64,000 nt of DNA. Origin: Paenibacillus sp. 32352. Lineage in GTDB: Bacteria > Bacillota > Bacilli > Paenibacillales > NBRC-103111. The DNA lies in the NCBI RefSeq assembly GCF_002042965.1, contig NZ_MZNT01000002.1:310001-374000 (forward strand), written 5' to 3'. Of the stretch, positions 1-8,782 are shown in pieces (position 1 is the stretch's first letter; each line of letters starts with the position of its first letter). Position numbers and translations under genes: made by a program. The notes below the pieces were generated by a model. That model made no database searches and had not been told where the DNA came from. It saw only the letters and a program-made list of their open reading frames with translations.

Positions 1-783
1 GTCACTACGATGGTCAAAAATGCAGATGACCTGCTGGATCCGGCGGTCAATTGGTTCCCGAGAATCGTGTATCTCGGAAATCTGCAGGATGCGTGGGACT
101 GGCTGAAGTATCCGAAGGCGCTTGGCATCAGCTTGATGCTTGCGCTTTCCGTAGCTATATTCCAAACGATGTCGTGTGCAGTAACCGGCTATGCTTTTGC
201 CAGATTGAAGGTGCCCTTCAAGAACGTGATGTTCTTTTTCCTGCTGCTGACCTTTGTAGTCCCGATGCAGGTAACTATTTTGCCGAATATCATCTATGCC
301 CGGGAGCTAGGATTGCTAAATACGATTTATCCCATCATCGTACCGGCATTTTTCGGTCTGGGATTAAAGGGAGCTTTATTTGTCATCATTTACCGCCAGT
401 TTTTCTCCACGCAGCCCAAGGAGCTGGAGGAAGCGGCGCGGATCGATGGAGCCAGCGTATACAAAATTTTTTACAAGGTGATGATGCCTCTTGCCAAGCC
501 TGCGATTTTGGTAGTGTTCCTGTTCTCTTTCATCTGGACATGGAATGACTTTTACCTGCCGAGCATGTATTTGGCGGATATTGAGACCGCTCCGTTATCC
601 ATGGGCATATCCCGAATTGCGTCAGCGCTTAGGCAGCAGGCGGAGGTATACGGTCCTTCCGTCACAGATGAAGCCATACGAATGGCGACGACCTTCCTGA
701 TGATCATTCCTCCGATGATCTTGTATACCTTCACCCAGCGATGGTTTATTGAAGGCGTAGAGAGAACGGGTTTGGTGGAGTAG
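1..783 (+). CDS. Sugar ABC transporter permease, MalG/LacG type (5' end missing)
   Basis: Inner-membrane permease of a carbohydrate importer. The reading frame is open from base 1, so the true start lies upstream; 260 codons are visible against about 280-300 for the family, so only the first membrane segment is probably lost. Several hydrophobic segments are visible. The EAA loop that docks the ATPase is clear around residues 145-165 of the visible part (EEAARIDGAS, then a PLAKPA ending). The stop is followed after 33 bases by the first of a series of surface lipoproteins, so it is probably the last transporter gene of an operon whose partner permease lies upstream. The solute-binding proteins downstream (3438, 5929, 7340) are natural partners. 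The family assignment is firm; the substrate is unknown. Confidence 0.93.
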   Translation, partial: VTTMVKNADDLLDPAVNWFPRIVYLGNLQDAWDWLKYPKALGISLMLALSVAIFQTMSCAVTGYAFARLKVPFKNVMFFFLLLTFVVPMQVTILPNIIYARELGLLNTIYPIIVPAFFGLGLKGALFVIIYRQFFSTQPKELEEAARIDGASVYKIFYKVMMPLAKPAILVVFLFSFIWTWNDFYLPSMYLADIETAPLSMGISRIASALRQQAEVYGPSVTDEAIRMATTFLMIIPPMILYTFTQRWFIEGVERTGLVE

Positions 784-816
784 GTTAATTTTTTAATGAA
801 ATGGAGGTTTCATAAG

Positions 817-1545
817 ATGAAACGGTTACTAGCAATGCTTGTTGCACTGATGATGGCTGCTTCCCTGATGGCCTGCTCTGCACAGGGGGGAGGCGGAAGC
901 TCACAGGTTAGCGCCAATGCGTCGGCTAATGCCAAGAAGGTGCTGCTCATCCGGAAAAAAGAAGGAGGAGGCGATCCGTTCCTTATCAACCACTTGAAAA
1001 AACTGGGCTATCAGGTCATGGACATCGTGGACGCTGACTTTACGTTGGAGAAGGCCAAGGATTACGGAGTCATATATGTTAGTGAATCCGTTAATTCCTC
1101 CAAAATCGACTCGAAGCTGAAGAGCTCGACAGTTCCTATCGTAGTTGCCAAAAACCAGGTTGCGAGTGAAGCAGGCTTGGTCGGGGTACAGAAATTCGGT
1201 CAAGAGGAGAAAGTCAGGACGATTCATATTCTGAATGAGAAGCATCCTTTGGCAGCTGGTTTGAAGGATACTGTCGCCATTTATAAGGAAGATGGAAAAA
1301 TCTCTTACGGGCTGCATCCGGGCAAGGACGCCGTAACCATCGCTGAGTATCCAGCCAGCGGCGATAATAAGAAGATCATGATTTTTGGATACGAAAAAGG
1401 CTCCAAGAACATCAATAACGAGGTTGTTCCTGCAAGACAAGTGTATTTCTCCATGCCTACCGGAGAGGAAGAGAAGCTGACGGATAACGGCTGGAAGCTG
1501 TTTGATGCGGCCATCGAATGGGCTGCTGCCAACGGGGCAAAATAG
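817..1545 (+). CDS. Surface lipoprotein with ThuA/glutamine-amidotransferase-like domain (paralogue 1)
   Basis: A 242-residue predicted lipoprotein: charged start MKRLL, hydrophobic stretch, lipobox ending in SLMAC at about residue 20, then a short Gly/Ser linker. I place the start at 817 rather than the in-frame ATG at 796 because GGAGG at 802-806 sits 10 bases before it and the signal peptide then begins correctly. The rest is one domain, beginning with a KKVLLI strand and a GGGD turn, containing a VSESVNS motif, a HPLAAGL motif near the middle and a GWKLFDAAIEWA ending. The same landmarks recur in the proteins at 1632, 2359, 4871, 8779 and 10408. The fold resembles ThuA-like class-I amidotransferase-like domains often found in secreted proteins, with no catalytic triad I can identify. 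Function unknown; the context suggests surface glycan handling. Confidence 0.85.
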   Translation: MKRLLAMLVALMMAASLMACSAQGGGGSSQVSANASANAKKVLLIRKKEGGGDPFLINHLKKLGYQVMDIVDADFTLEKAKDYGVIYVSESVNSSKIDSKLKSSTVPIVVAKNQVASEAGLVGVQKFGQEEKVRTIHILNEKHPLAAGLKDTVAIYKEDGKISYGLHPGKDAVTIAEYPASGDNKKIMIFGYEKGSKNINNEVVPARQVYFSMPTGEEEKLTDNGWKLFDAAIEWAAANGAK

Positions 1546-1631
1546 TGGGTTAACCCCACACGGTCCTGATGGGATAGGCTTCTCGGCAATTCAATCAGTT
1601 TCATCAATCCAAATTTTGAGGAGGTCCTTGG

Positions 1632-2336
1632 ATGAAGCGTTTATTTGGAATGATCGCAGCTATGGCTATGGTAATTACCTTAATGGCTTGCAATGCCTCA
1701 CCTGCCGGTACTACAGGAAAGAATCCGGGTAACAAAGTGCTGTTTGTCGGAAAAGACGGTGGCGGAGACGCCATCACCATTAAACGTTTGAAGGAAGTAC
1801 ATGGGCTTGAGGTTACAGTTGTCATCGATAAGGAGCTTACGGTCGATCATACCAAAGGTCAATCCTTGATTTATGTCAGCGAGTCCGTCAATTCCAACAA
1901 AATACAGGATAAGTTCGTCAATGTTCCCGTGCCGGTGATTTATGCCGAGCCTCAATCCACCAGCGATACAGGGATGACCGAAACGGAGGGATACGGCGCC
2001 CTTACGGGAGCGAATGCAGCCAAAACGATACAGATCAAGGATAGCAAGCATGAGCTGGCTGCAGGCCTGCAGGGTACGGTGGATGTATATCAGGACAATG
2101 GGAAAATGGGCTACGCCATTCCCGGTAAAGAAGCTATCGTCGTAGCTACGGTGCCTAACGAGGATCAGAAGTCTACCATTTTCGCCTATGAAAAGGGTGC
2201 CAAAAATGCCAAAGGCAATCCGGTCGCAGCGCGCGAAGTGTACTTCTACATGTTCAACGGAGAAGAGATCAACCAGACAGAAGCGGGGTGGAAGCTGTTT
2301 GACGCATCAGTCAAATGGGCGTTAGGGAAAAAGTAG
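1632..2336 (+). CDS. Surface lipoprotein with ThuA-like domain (paralogue 2)
   Basis: A 234-residue lipoprotein with a GAGGAGG ribosome-binding site at 1617-1623. The signal peptide starts MKRLFGM and ends in a lipobox LMAC. The ThuA-like domain shares all landmarks with its neighbours: GGGD turn, VSESVNS, a VIYAEPQ segment, ELAAGL, FAYEKGAK, and GWKLFDASVKWA at the end. It lies 86 bases after the previous gene and 22 bases before the next, so the three lipoproteins are probably one transcript with the permease. Tandem duplication is the simplest explanation. Function unknown. Confidence 0.85.
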   Translation: MKRLFGMIAAMAMVITLMACNASPAGTTGKNPGNKVLFVGKDGGGDAITIKRLKEVHGLEVTVVIDKELTVDHTKGQSLIYVSESVNSNKIQDKFVNVPVPVIYAEPQSTSDTGMTETEGYGALTGANAAKTIQIKDSKHELAAGLQGTVDVYQDNGKMGYAIPGKEAIVVATVPNEDQKSTIFAYEKGAKNAKGNPVAAREVYFYMFNGEEINQTEAGWKLFDASVKWALGKK

Positions 2337-2358
2337 CCCCTGATGGGAGGATTGCAGG

Positions 2359-3051
2359 ATGAAACGAATTGCAGGCATGATATCCATTATTTTGATTTTC
2401 ATGATTGTGACAGCCTGTTCCGCTTCTTCGGCTACGAAGGCCCCAGCCTCCAAGAAAGCACTGTTCGTCGGTAGGGAAGGCGGAGGAGATGCTATCGTTG
2501 TCAAGCACTTGAAAGAGCTTGGATATGAGGTATTCGTAACGGCGGACAAAGAGCTGACGGCAGAGCAAGCGCTGAACTATTCTTTAGTCTTTGTTAGCTC
2601 CACGGTAAATTCCAACAAGGTAGGCAATAAGCTGAAGAACTCTCCGGTACCTGTCATCTATGCCGAAGCTCAAAATATGGGTGATATCGATTTGTCGGGT
2701 AAGGAGTCGGATGTGGATCAAGGTGATTTTGCAGGCAAAGCGGTAACGATCAAGAAGGCAGACCATCCGATGGCAGCGGGCTTGCAGGGGACTGTGAACG
2801 TGTATCAGTCGGAGGGCAAGATCGGTTTCGTCGTTCCGGCGAAGGACACCATTGTTATTGCTTCTGCGCCGGATGATGAGAGAAGGGCCGTCGTTTGCGC
2901 TTTCGAGAAGGGCTCGAAAACGCTTAAGAACGAAACGGTTCCGGCAAGGCAAGTTTACTTTTACCTGGTCGGCGGGGAGGAAATTAATCAAACCGAGGAA
3001 GGATGGAAGCTTTTTGACGCCGCCGTCCAATGGGCTGCAGGAAGCAAATAG
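2359..3051 (+). CDS. Surface lipoprotein with ThuA-like domain (paralogue 3)
   Basis: A 230-residue lipoprotein of the same family: MKRIAGM start, lipobox ending VTAC, GGGD turn, STVNSNK, HPMAAGL, FEKGSK and GWKLFDAAVQWA. GGGAGG lies just before the start. It closes the first transcription unit, being followed by a hairpin with a T-run. Differences from paralogues 1 and 2 lie mainly in the linker and the mid-domain loop, as expected of old tandem duplicates that have begun to diverge. Substrate or ligand unknown. Confidence 0.85.
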   Translation: MKRIAGMISIILIFMIVTACSASSATKAPASKKALFVGREGGGDAIVVKHLKELGYEVFVTADKELTAEQALNYSLVFVSSTVNSNKVGNKLKNSPVPVIYAEAQNMGDIDLSGKESDVDQGDFAGKAVTIKKADHPMAAGLQGTVNVYQSEGKIGFVVPAKDTIVIASAPDDERRAVVCAFEKGSKTLKNETVPARQVYFYLVGGEEINQTEEGWKLFDAAVQWAAGSK

Positions 3052-3057
3052 GGAAGC

Positions 3058-3090
3058 AGGCCTCTCCTTAACGGGAAGAGGCTTTTTTCG
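3058..3090 (+). terminator. Rho-independent terminator
   Basis: GCCTCT and AGAGGC arms with a short loop, followed by a run of six T, directly after the third lipoprotein gene. Confidence 0.75.
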
Positions 3091-3167
3091 TTCACCATGC
3101 GAAGCTGATTGATGCATTATCCAGTTAATGGCAGCGAACCTGTTTCAAGAAAAGATGCAACAAACAA

Positions 3168-3217
3168 CCTATAAAAATGAAATCCCCCCCAATGAATGAA
3201 ATACGGTTTCGTAATAA
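3168..3217 (+). promoter_or_regulatory. Activator-type promoter: CCTATAA direct repeat plus -10 (copy 1)
   Basis: CCTATAA at 3168-3174 and the weaker CCAATGA at 3189-3195 lie two helical turns apart. Sixteen bases after the second comes TAATAA at 3212-3217 as a -10. There is no proper -35 box; the second repeat occupies its place. Three other promoters in the window (10227, 11881, 17816) share this layout almost to the base, so the arrangement is probably a binding site for an AraC/YesN-type activator. Here the spacing is 21 instead of 22 bases. It probably drives the binding protein at 3438. Confidence 0.65.
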
Positions 3218-3272
3218 AGTAAAAGTACATCCTGTAAGTCATTTTTTGACGGCGGCCGTTCATCCATAATTT

Positions 3273-3286
3273 TCAAAGCGTTTTCA
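3273..3286. promoter_or_regulatory. Possible CcpA cre site
   Basis: On the minus strand this reads TGAAAACGCTTTGA, one mismatch from the cre consensus TGWAARCGYTWNCW. It lies downstream of the activator promoter, where CcpA would block transcription. It fits carbon-catabolite control of a sugar uptake gene. Confidence 0.5.
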
Positions 3287-3437
3287 TATTGACGGTATCT
3301 TTGCAGGGGGAACGTACTTCAACGGCCAGACATCAACAAAGGGAGGTCGATCCTATTATTTTACAAACTGCTTTAGTGAGAAGAGGTAATCCTGAAACGA
3401 TATAACGGGCCAATTTAAAAGGAGGTTTAACCGAGGA

Positions 3438-4751
3438 ATGAACAAGATTCTGAAATCTACACTCGTCATAGCTTCAGCCGTTTCCATGTTAGCCGGCTGT
3501 ACCAGCTCACCCGCTAATCCCGTAGAACCGGAGGCATCAAAAAATACGCCGAAATCGCCGGATAATGAAATTTTCATCTATACGGTCTATCCCGCTTTTT
3601 ATGCCAAAGAGGAAGTGTTCGATAAGCAAATCGGCCAATATTTAAAGAAGAAGTTTCCGGATATCACGATCAAGCACGTGCACTGGGATAAAGGAAGAGA
3701 GTACAAGGATTTAATCGCTGCAGGCACGATTCCCGATATTATCATCGACAATGCCCGCATGAACCTGCAAAGATACATTATTAAAAACGACCTTCAGTAC
3801 GATATGACCGAGCTGATCAAAAAGTACAATTTCGATACGAGCAAGCTGAATCCCGCAGCGATGGCACAGATGAAGAATGTGACCCCGGAAGGGAAGATTT
3901 ACGGTCTGCCGTTCCAATTGAGCGATTTGGTGTTGTTCTATAACAAAGATATCTTTGATAAATTCGGCGTCGATTATCCTAAAGACGGGATGACGTACGA
4001 TGAAGTCTACGAGCTGGCTAAGAAATTGACGCGGGTCGAGGGCGAAAATACATACAAGGGCTACCAGCAGCATCCGGGGTTGTACATGACCTATAATCAG
4101 CGGTCTGCTTCACCTCTCAGCTTGACGGAGGATAAGGCGGAGCTGAATACGCCGGAGTGGAAGATCCTGGTTGACAACTTGAGACGGTTTTATGAAATTC
4201 CAGCCAACCAGTTTACTTCCGTAGACGATTTCCCTAAAGGGAAGATGGCGATGAGTGTCCATGTATCGGAAAAAATCATTCAGTGGTATGAGCAAAACAA
4301 AAACTTGAATTTCGATATCGCTTCAATGCCGTCCTTCAGTGATTTACCGAATACGAAAGCGCAACCGAATATGTACTCCGCTTATATCACGAAGCAATCG
4401 ACGAAGAAGGATATGGCCTTCCAAGTAATCTCCTACCTGCTCTCGGAAGAGATGCAGATCGAGTTATCCAAAGAAGGCATCATTGGTCCGTTGGAGAGTA
4501 AGGCCGTTCAGGAAGCGTTCGGGAAAAACCTGCCGCAGATGCAGGGGAAACATACGCAAGCGATCTTTGCGAGCAAAAATGCAATGCCGCCTGCGGCCCG
4601 CGCTAACGGCTTGACTTATATCGACGTTCCTGCACACATTGTCTTCCAGCCACTGATATTCGGGGAATCGAAGGACTCCGTTACGGCACTTCGGATGGTT
4701 GAGGAGCAGACGACCAAGGGAATTCAGACGGAGAAGGCAGCGAACAAATAA
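3438..4751 (+). CDS. Sugar ABC transporter solute-binding lipoprotein (paralogue A)
   Basis: A 437-residue extracellular solute-binding protein of family 1. The signal peptide ends in the lipobox LAGC at about residue 21. The mature part begins with a TVYPAFY segment, followed by the conserved block DLIAAGTIPDIIIDN near residue 100 and YGLPFQ and FYNKDIFDKFGVDYPKDG around 155-175, typical of family-1 sugar binders. It should capture an oligosaccharide outside the membrane and deliver it to the permease pair that includes the gene at 1-783. Two close paralogues follow at 5929 and 7340, differing mostly in the binding-cleft region, so the set may widen substrate range. It is transcribed from its own promoter. 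Confidence 0.93.
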   Translation: MNKILKSTLVIASAVSMLAGCTSSPANPVEPEASKNTPKSPDNEIFIYTVYPAFYAKEEVFDKQIGQYLKKKFPDITIKHVHWDKGREYKDLIAAGTIPDIIIDNARMNLQRYIIKNDLQYDMTELIKKYNFDTSKLNPAAMAQMKNVTPEGKIYGLPFQLSDLVLFYNKDIFDKFGVDYPKDGMTYDEVYELAKKLTRVEGENTYKGYQQHPGLYMTYNQRSASPLSLTEDKAELNTPEWKILVDNLRRFYEIPANQFTSVDDFPKGKMAMSVHVSEKIIQWYEQNKNLNFDIASMPSFSDLPNTKAQPNMYSAYITKQSTKKDMAFQVISYLLSEEMQIELSKEGIIGPLESKAVQEAFGKNLPQMQGKHTQAIFASKNAMPPAARANGLTYIDVPAHIVFQPLIFGESKDSVTALRMVEEQTTKGIQTEKAANK

Positions 4752-4780
4752 CATAGCTACAATAGGAAACTTGAATAAAC

Positions 4781-4821
4781 AAACCTCCAGAGGATCGATG
4801 AAAGTGAGGCTGGAGGTTTTT
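4781..4821 (+). terminator. Rho-independent terminator
   Basis: AAACCTCCAG (4781-4790) pairs with CTGGAGGTTT (4810-4819), followed by T residues. It separates the first binding-protein gene from the stalked lipoprotein at 4871. Confidence 0.8.
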
Positions 4822-4870
4822 GTTTGTCCCAAAGGAAAGGCTAGCCACAATTAAAGGGGGAATCCAATCG

Positions 4871-5896
4871 ATGAAGCGTCTATTTAGTTTGCTCGTTATT
4901 GCTTTAATGGCGATATCTATCATGGCATGCTCTTCTTCTCAAAATAATGCGTCCGACAATACGTTGAAGGGGGTTGTTACCCCATCGCCACAATCTACGC
5001 CGACGGCTACTCCAGCGACTCCGAAACCGGCGGAAACCAAAGCGCCTGAATCGACGCCTAAACCGGATGAAAAGACACCTGCGGAAACATCGAAGCCGGA
5101 AGAGATGAAAGCCCCGGCAGAAACACCAACGCCTGCACCGGCAGCTACCAAAGCGCCTGAGGAAAAGCCTAAAGTTGAGGAAACAAAGACGGAGGCCCCT
5201 AAGGCACCGGAAACAGCAGTGCCAGCGCCAAGCAAAGCGCCAGAAGCGACTCCTGCACCGGAAAAACCGGAAGTATCCGCAAGCGGCAAAAAGGTGCTAA
5301 TGGTAGGCCGGGAAAACGCCCAGGAGGACCAATTGGTAGCCGGCAGATTGAAAGCGCTTGGATTTAAGGTTACCAATATAGCGGACCGGGATTTCACGGT
5401 TGATGAAACGAAAGGCTATGATTTGCTGTATTTCAGCCAAACTACGAACTCCAAAATATTGAAGGAAGGCGTTATGAAGGAGGTAGCGATTCCAACTGTC
5501 TATGTCAAAAATCATGGCATGTACTATCTAGGCTTATCGTCAATAGAAGAGAACGCCAACGTGTTTAATGTCAAATCGATCGATATCGTGGACGGCAAAC
5601 ATAAAGTAGCCGGCGGGTTATCGGGTACTGTGGATATATATAAGGAAACAAACTCCAAAATCGGGATTGGCTATGGTCTGCCCGGCAAGGAGGCCAAAGT
5701 GATAGCAACCGCTCCTGGAGATAAAGACAAAGCGGCCATTTATTATTACGACAAAGGCTCGAAAGCCGATAATGGTTATGAAGTGAAAGCGCGTACCTCG
5801 TTCTTCTTCTTGAATAACGGCTTGCATGAAAATACGACCGATAATGGCTGGAAGCTTCTGGATAACTTGGCTTTATGGACGCTGCAAAACGGTTAG
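4871..5896 (+). CDS. Stalked surface lipoprotein with ThuA-like domain (paralogue 4)
   Basis: A 341-residue lipoprotein: MKRLF start, lipobox IMAC at about residue 18, then roughly 115 residues of Pro/Thr/Glu/Lys/Ala-rich low-complexity sequence, and finally the ThuA-like domain (from KKVLMVGRE to GWKLLDNLALWT). An upstream in-frame start at 4820 would fall inside the terminator and put extra residues before the signal peptide, so I use 4871, with AAAGGGGG ten bases before it. The stalk should lift the domain through the cell wall, in contrast to the short linkers of paralogues 1-3. The next gene starts 32 bases downstream, so they are probably cotranscribed. Function unknown. Confidence 0.85.
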   Translation: MKRLFSLLVIALMAISIMACSSSQNNASDNTLKGVVTPSPQSTPTATPATPKPAETKAPESTPKPDEKTPAETSKPEEMKAPAETPTPAPAATKAPEEKPKVEETKTEAPKAPETAVPAPSKAPEATPAPEKPEVSASGKKVLMVGRENAQEDQLVAGRLKALGFKVTNIADRDFTVDETKGYDLLYFSQTTNSKILKEGVMKEVAIPTVYVKNHGMYYLGLSSIEENANVFNVKSIDIVDGKHKVAGGLSGTVDIYKETNSKIGIGYGLPGKEAKVIATAPGDKDKAAIYYYDKGSKADNGYEVKARTSFFFLNNGLHENTTDNGWKLLDNLALWTLQNG

Positions 5897-5928
5897 ACCG
5901 GAATGAAACCAGGGAGGACTTAAAAATC

Positions 5929-7257
5929 ATGAAGAAATCCGTATCGAGAACCATCTTGTTTACTTCGTCACTAGCGTTGTTGGCAGGCTGTACATCCTCA
6001 CCTGTGGTGGAAGATAATCCGACTACACCCAAATCTTCACCCAACGAACTGTTTATTTACACGGTCTACCCTGCGTATTTTGCAAAGGAAGAGAACTTCG
6101 ATAAGCAGATCGGGCAATTTCTTAAGAAAAAGTTCCCTGATATTACAATCAAGCATGTTCATTGGGATAAGGGCCGTGAGTATAAGGATTTAATTGCTGC
6201 CGGAACCATTCCGGACATCATTCTCGATAACACTCGGATGAATGTACAGCGGTATATTTTTGACAACGATCTTCAGTACGATATCGGAGATTTGGTCAAA
6301 AAATACAATTTCGATACGAGCAAGCTCAACCCAGCCCAAGTAGCTCAGATGAAGAATCTGACGCCGGAAGGAACGCTATTCGGTCTGCCTTATAATAATA
6401 ACGACTTCCTGCTGTTCTATAATAAAGACATCTTCGACAAGTTCGGTGTAGACTATCCGAAGGACGGTATGACCTACGATGAGATCTACGAGCTGGCGAA
6501 GAAGCTGACCCGAGTGGAGGGGGAGGTCACTTACAAGGGCTACTCCCAAAATCCGGGACATTATATGAACTATAACCAGCTGTCCCTGTCACCGCTTAGC
6601 CTGAAGGAAGACAAAGCCAGCCTGAATACGCCGGAATGGAAAAAGGTCGTAGACAATATGCGACGGTTCTATGATATTCCTGCCAATCAGTTCGATACGG
6701 TCGAAGTGTTTGCATCGAAAGGAAATATCGCCATGGCCGTTGCCACAGTGGACCATCTAGTTTCGTTCGTTGAACAGAATAAGAACTTGAACTTCGACGT
6801 CGTTTCCGTGCCTTCCTTCAGTGAAGCGCCGAATACGAGATACCAGCCGAATTTGTATTCGATGTACATCACGAAGCAATCAACGAAGAAGGATCTTGCA
6901 TTCCAGGCTATGGCTGCCATTCTGTCTGAGGAGCATCAGGTAGAATTGGCAAAGGAAGGCGTCATCGTTCCAATGGAATCCAAGGCGGTACAGGAGGCTT
7001 TCGGTCAAAACCTGTCGCAAATGCGCGGGAAAAATACGAAGGCGATCTTTAACGGCAAAACGGCGATGCCGCCGGCTGCACGTGCAGCAGGCTTGCTATG
7101 GTACGACGTTCCGATGCAAAATGTTTTCGCGCCTCTTATCTTCAAAGAATCGAAGGACTCCGTTACGGCGCTCCGGATGATTGAGGAGCAGTCTACGAAA
7201 GCTATCGAGACCAACAAAGCCGCCAAGACCGAGCTCGAAAAGGCGGCAAAAAAATAA
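5929..7257 (+). CDS. Sugar ABC transporter solute-binding lipoprotein (paralogue B)
   Basis: A 442-residue family-1 solute-binding lipoprotein. I take the ATG at 5929 (MKKSVSRT, lipobox LAGC) over the upstream in-frame ATG at 5875, which overlaps the previous gene; GGAGG at 5913-5917 precedes it. It keeps the block DLIAAGTIPDIILDN and the FYNKDIFDKFGVDYPKDG stretch found in paralogues A and C. The C-terminus has a longer Lys/Ala-rich helical tail ending in KAAKK. A terminator follows. Same transport role as paralogue A; ligand unknown. Confidence 0.92.
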   Translation: MKKSVSRTILFTSSLALLAGCTSSPVVEDNPTTPKSSPNELFIYTVYPAYFAKEENFDKQIGQFLKKKFPDITIKHVHWDKGREYKDLIAAGTIPDIILDNTRMNVQRYIFDNDLQYDIGDLVKKYNFDTSKLNPAQVAQMKNLTPEGTLFGLPYNNNDFLLFYNKDIFDKFGVDYPKDGMTYDEIYELAKKLTRVEGEVTYKGYSQNPGHYMNYNQLSLSPLSLKEDKASLNTPEWKKVVDNMRRFYDIPANQFDTVEVFASKGNIAMAVATVDHLVSFVEQNKNLNFDVVSVPSFSEAPNTRYQPNLYSMYITKQSTKKDLAFQAMAAILSEEHQVELAKEGVIVPMESKAVQEAFGQNLSQMRGKNTKAIFNGKTAMPPAARAAGLLWYDVPMQNVFAPLIFKESKDSVTALRMIEEQSTKAIETNKAAKTELEKAAKK

Positions 7258-7268
7258 TAACCAACTCC

Positions 7269-7315
7269 AAAAGCACCCTCATTGTTGATGAAATGATAGG
7301 GGGTGCTTTGCTTTT
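7269..7315 (+). terminator. Rho-independent terminator
   Basis: AAAGCACCC pairs with GGGTGCTTT across an 18-20-base loop, followed by a broken T-run. Confidence 0.65.
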
Positions 7316-7339
7316 ATAGCCGAAAAGGAGGTACGTCCA

Positions 7340-8674
7340 ATGAATAAAGCATGGAAACAAGCCGCGTTTGCCTTTGCTGCAATGGCCATTTTGCTTGCAG
7401 GCTGCAAATCGGACGAAGCGGCAAACATTGGAAAGTCCGAAGCACCTGTTTCCCCGGAAAACGAACTGTTGATTTACACGGTTTGGCCTGCTTTTTATGT
7501 CAAAGAAGATATTTTTCAGAAGCAGATTGCTCAACCTCTGCAAAAAAAGTTCCCAGATCTAAAGATCAAGCACATCCATTGGGATAACCCGGGAAGACAG
7601 TACAAGGACCTGATTGCGGCCGGGACCATCCCTGATATTATCATGGACGATTCTCACTTGAATCTGAACCGTTACATTATCGATAACGATCTTCAGTATG
7701 ACATGAGAGAGCTGATCAAGAAATATAACTTCGATACGGAAAAGCTGAATAAGCCGGCCATGGACCGAATGAAGAACATTACCCAGGACGGGGCTATTTA
7801 CGGACTTCCGTTTCAAATTGGCGATTATATCCTCTTTTACAACAAAGATATCTTTGACAAATTCGGCGTGGACTACCCGAAGGACGGCATGACTTACGAT
7901 GAAGCATACGAATTGGCCAAGAAGCTGACTCGTGTAGAAGGGGAAATCACGTATAAAGGATATTCACAAAATCCCGGTCATTATATGAACTACAATCAGC
8001 TATCCTTGAACCCTTTACATCCAACTGAAGACAAGGCGGTTTTGAATACGGATGGGTGGAAGAAGCTGGTTGACAACTTGCGGCGTTTCTATGAGATTCC
8101 GGCCAACCAATTCGATACGGTTGAAAATTTCTCCAAAGGCAACATTGCTATGGCCATCGCTTCTGTGGACCGAATTGTAAAGTTTTACGAAGACAATAAG
8201 AACCTGAATTTCGATATTGCTGCAATTCCGTTTTTCAATGATTTACCGGACACAAGATACCAGCCTAACGTTAATTCGCTTTACATAACGAAGCAATCGA
8301 CGAAGAAGGATCAGGCGTTTCAGGTCATTTCCTATCTATTGAGCGAAGAGGCTCAAATCGGGCTGTCCAAGGAAGGTATTGTCGGATCCGTGCAAACACA
8401 GGCAGTGAAAGAAGCGTTCGGTAAAAATTTACCGCAGCTGAAGGGCAAGCACACCGAATCCGTTTTTTACGGCAAATATGCGGATGCTACTCCACCTCGC
8501 GCACCAGGTTTAACCTACCACCTTGTTAATACGCAAGGCGTGTTCGCCCCATTGATATTCCTGGAATCCAAGGATAGCGTTACAGCGTTGAGAATGACGG
8601 AGGAGAGGGAGACCAAGGCGATCTTAGCGGAGAAAGCGGCCAAGGAGGAGCTGAATAAGGCTGCCGGCAAATAA
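7340..8674 (+). CDS. Sugar ABC transporter solute-binding lipoprotein (paralogue C)
   Basis: A 444-residue family-1 solute-binding lipoprotein, lipobox LLAGC at about residue 21, AAAGGAGG before the ATG. It contains the family blocks DLIAAGTIPDIIMDD and FYNKDIFDKFGVDYPKDG and the YKGYSQNPGHYMNYNQLS segment shared with paralogue B, which it resembles more than paralogue A. It lies only 24 bases after the hairpin that follows paralogue B, so part of its transcription may be read-through. Presumed role: extracellular capture of a sugar or oligosaccharide for the ABC importer. Confidence 0.92.
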   Translation: MNKAWKQAAFAFAAMAILLAGCKSDEAANIGKSEAPVSPENELLIYTVWPAFYVKEDIFQKQIAQPLQKKFPDLKIKHIHWDNPGRQYKDLIAAGTIPDIIMDDSHLNLNRYIIDNDLQYDMRELIKKYNFDTEKLNKPAMDRMKNITQDGAIYGLPFQIGDYILFYNKDIFDKFGVDYPKDGMTYDEAYELAKKLTRVEGEITYKGYSQNPGHYMNYNQLSLNPLHPTEDKAVLNTDGWKKLVDNLRRFYEIPANQFDTVENFSKGNIAMAIASVDRIVKFYEDNKNLNFDIAAIPFFNDLPDTRYQPNVNSLYITKQSTKKDQAFQVISYLLSEEAQIGLSKEGIVGSVQTQAVKEAFGKNLPQLKGKHTESVFYGKYADATPPRAPGLTYHLVNTQGVFAPLIFLESKDSVTALRMTEERETKAILAEKAAKEELNKAAGK

Positions 8675-8713
8675 TATCTGCTTGTCGGAAAAAATTACGA
8701 AAGGAGGTGGTAG

Positions 8714-8782
8714 ATGGCATATCCGAGCTGTAGTTTAAAGTGCAAGGTAAACGATTCTCTAAATGGATCAATACGAAAATGA
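8714..8782 (+). CDS. Possible 22-residue leader peptide coupled to the SLH gene
   Basis: A very strong ribosome-binding site (AAGGAGGTGG, 8701-8710) is followed by ATG at 8714 and a 22-codon frame whose TGA at 8780-8782 overlaps an ATG at 8779 (ATGA), the start I favour for the SLH protein. The SLH gene has no comparable ribosome-binding site of its own. This layout suggests translational coupling through a small leader. The peptide starts MAYPSCSLKC and resembles nothing I know. Expression is inferred only. Confidence 0.4.
   Translation: MAYPSCSLKCKVNDSLNGSIRK

Larger units (their letters stand above)
3052..3437. other. Regulatory intergenic region, no gene
   Basis: This 386-base gap holds the terminator of the first lipoprotein operon, a CCTATAA-type activator promoter (3168-3217), a cre-like site (3273-3286) and a leader of about 220 bases before the binding-protein gene at 3438. 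I see no open reading frame with a credible ribosome-binding site. Confidence 0.7.

Noticed and set aside
4939..5397. 152-codon open frame antisense to the stalk of the lipoprotein at 4871
   Set aside because: Low-complexity Ala/Ser/Gly/Val translation mirrors the Pro/Thr/Glu-rich stalk; no start signal.
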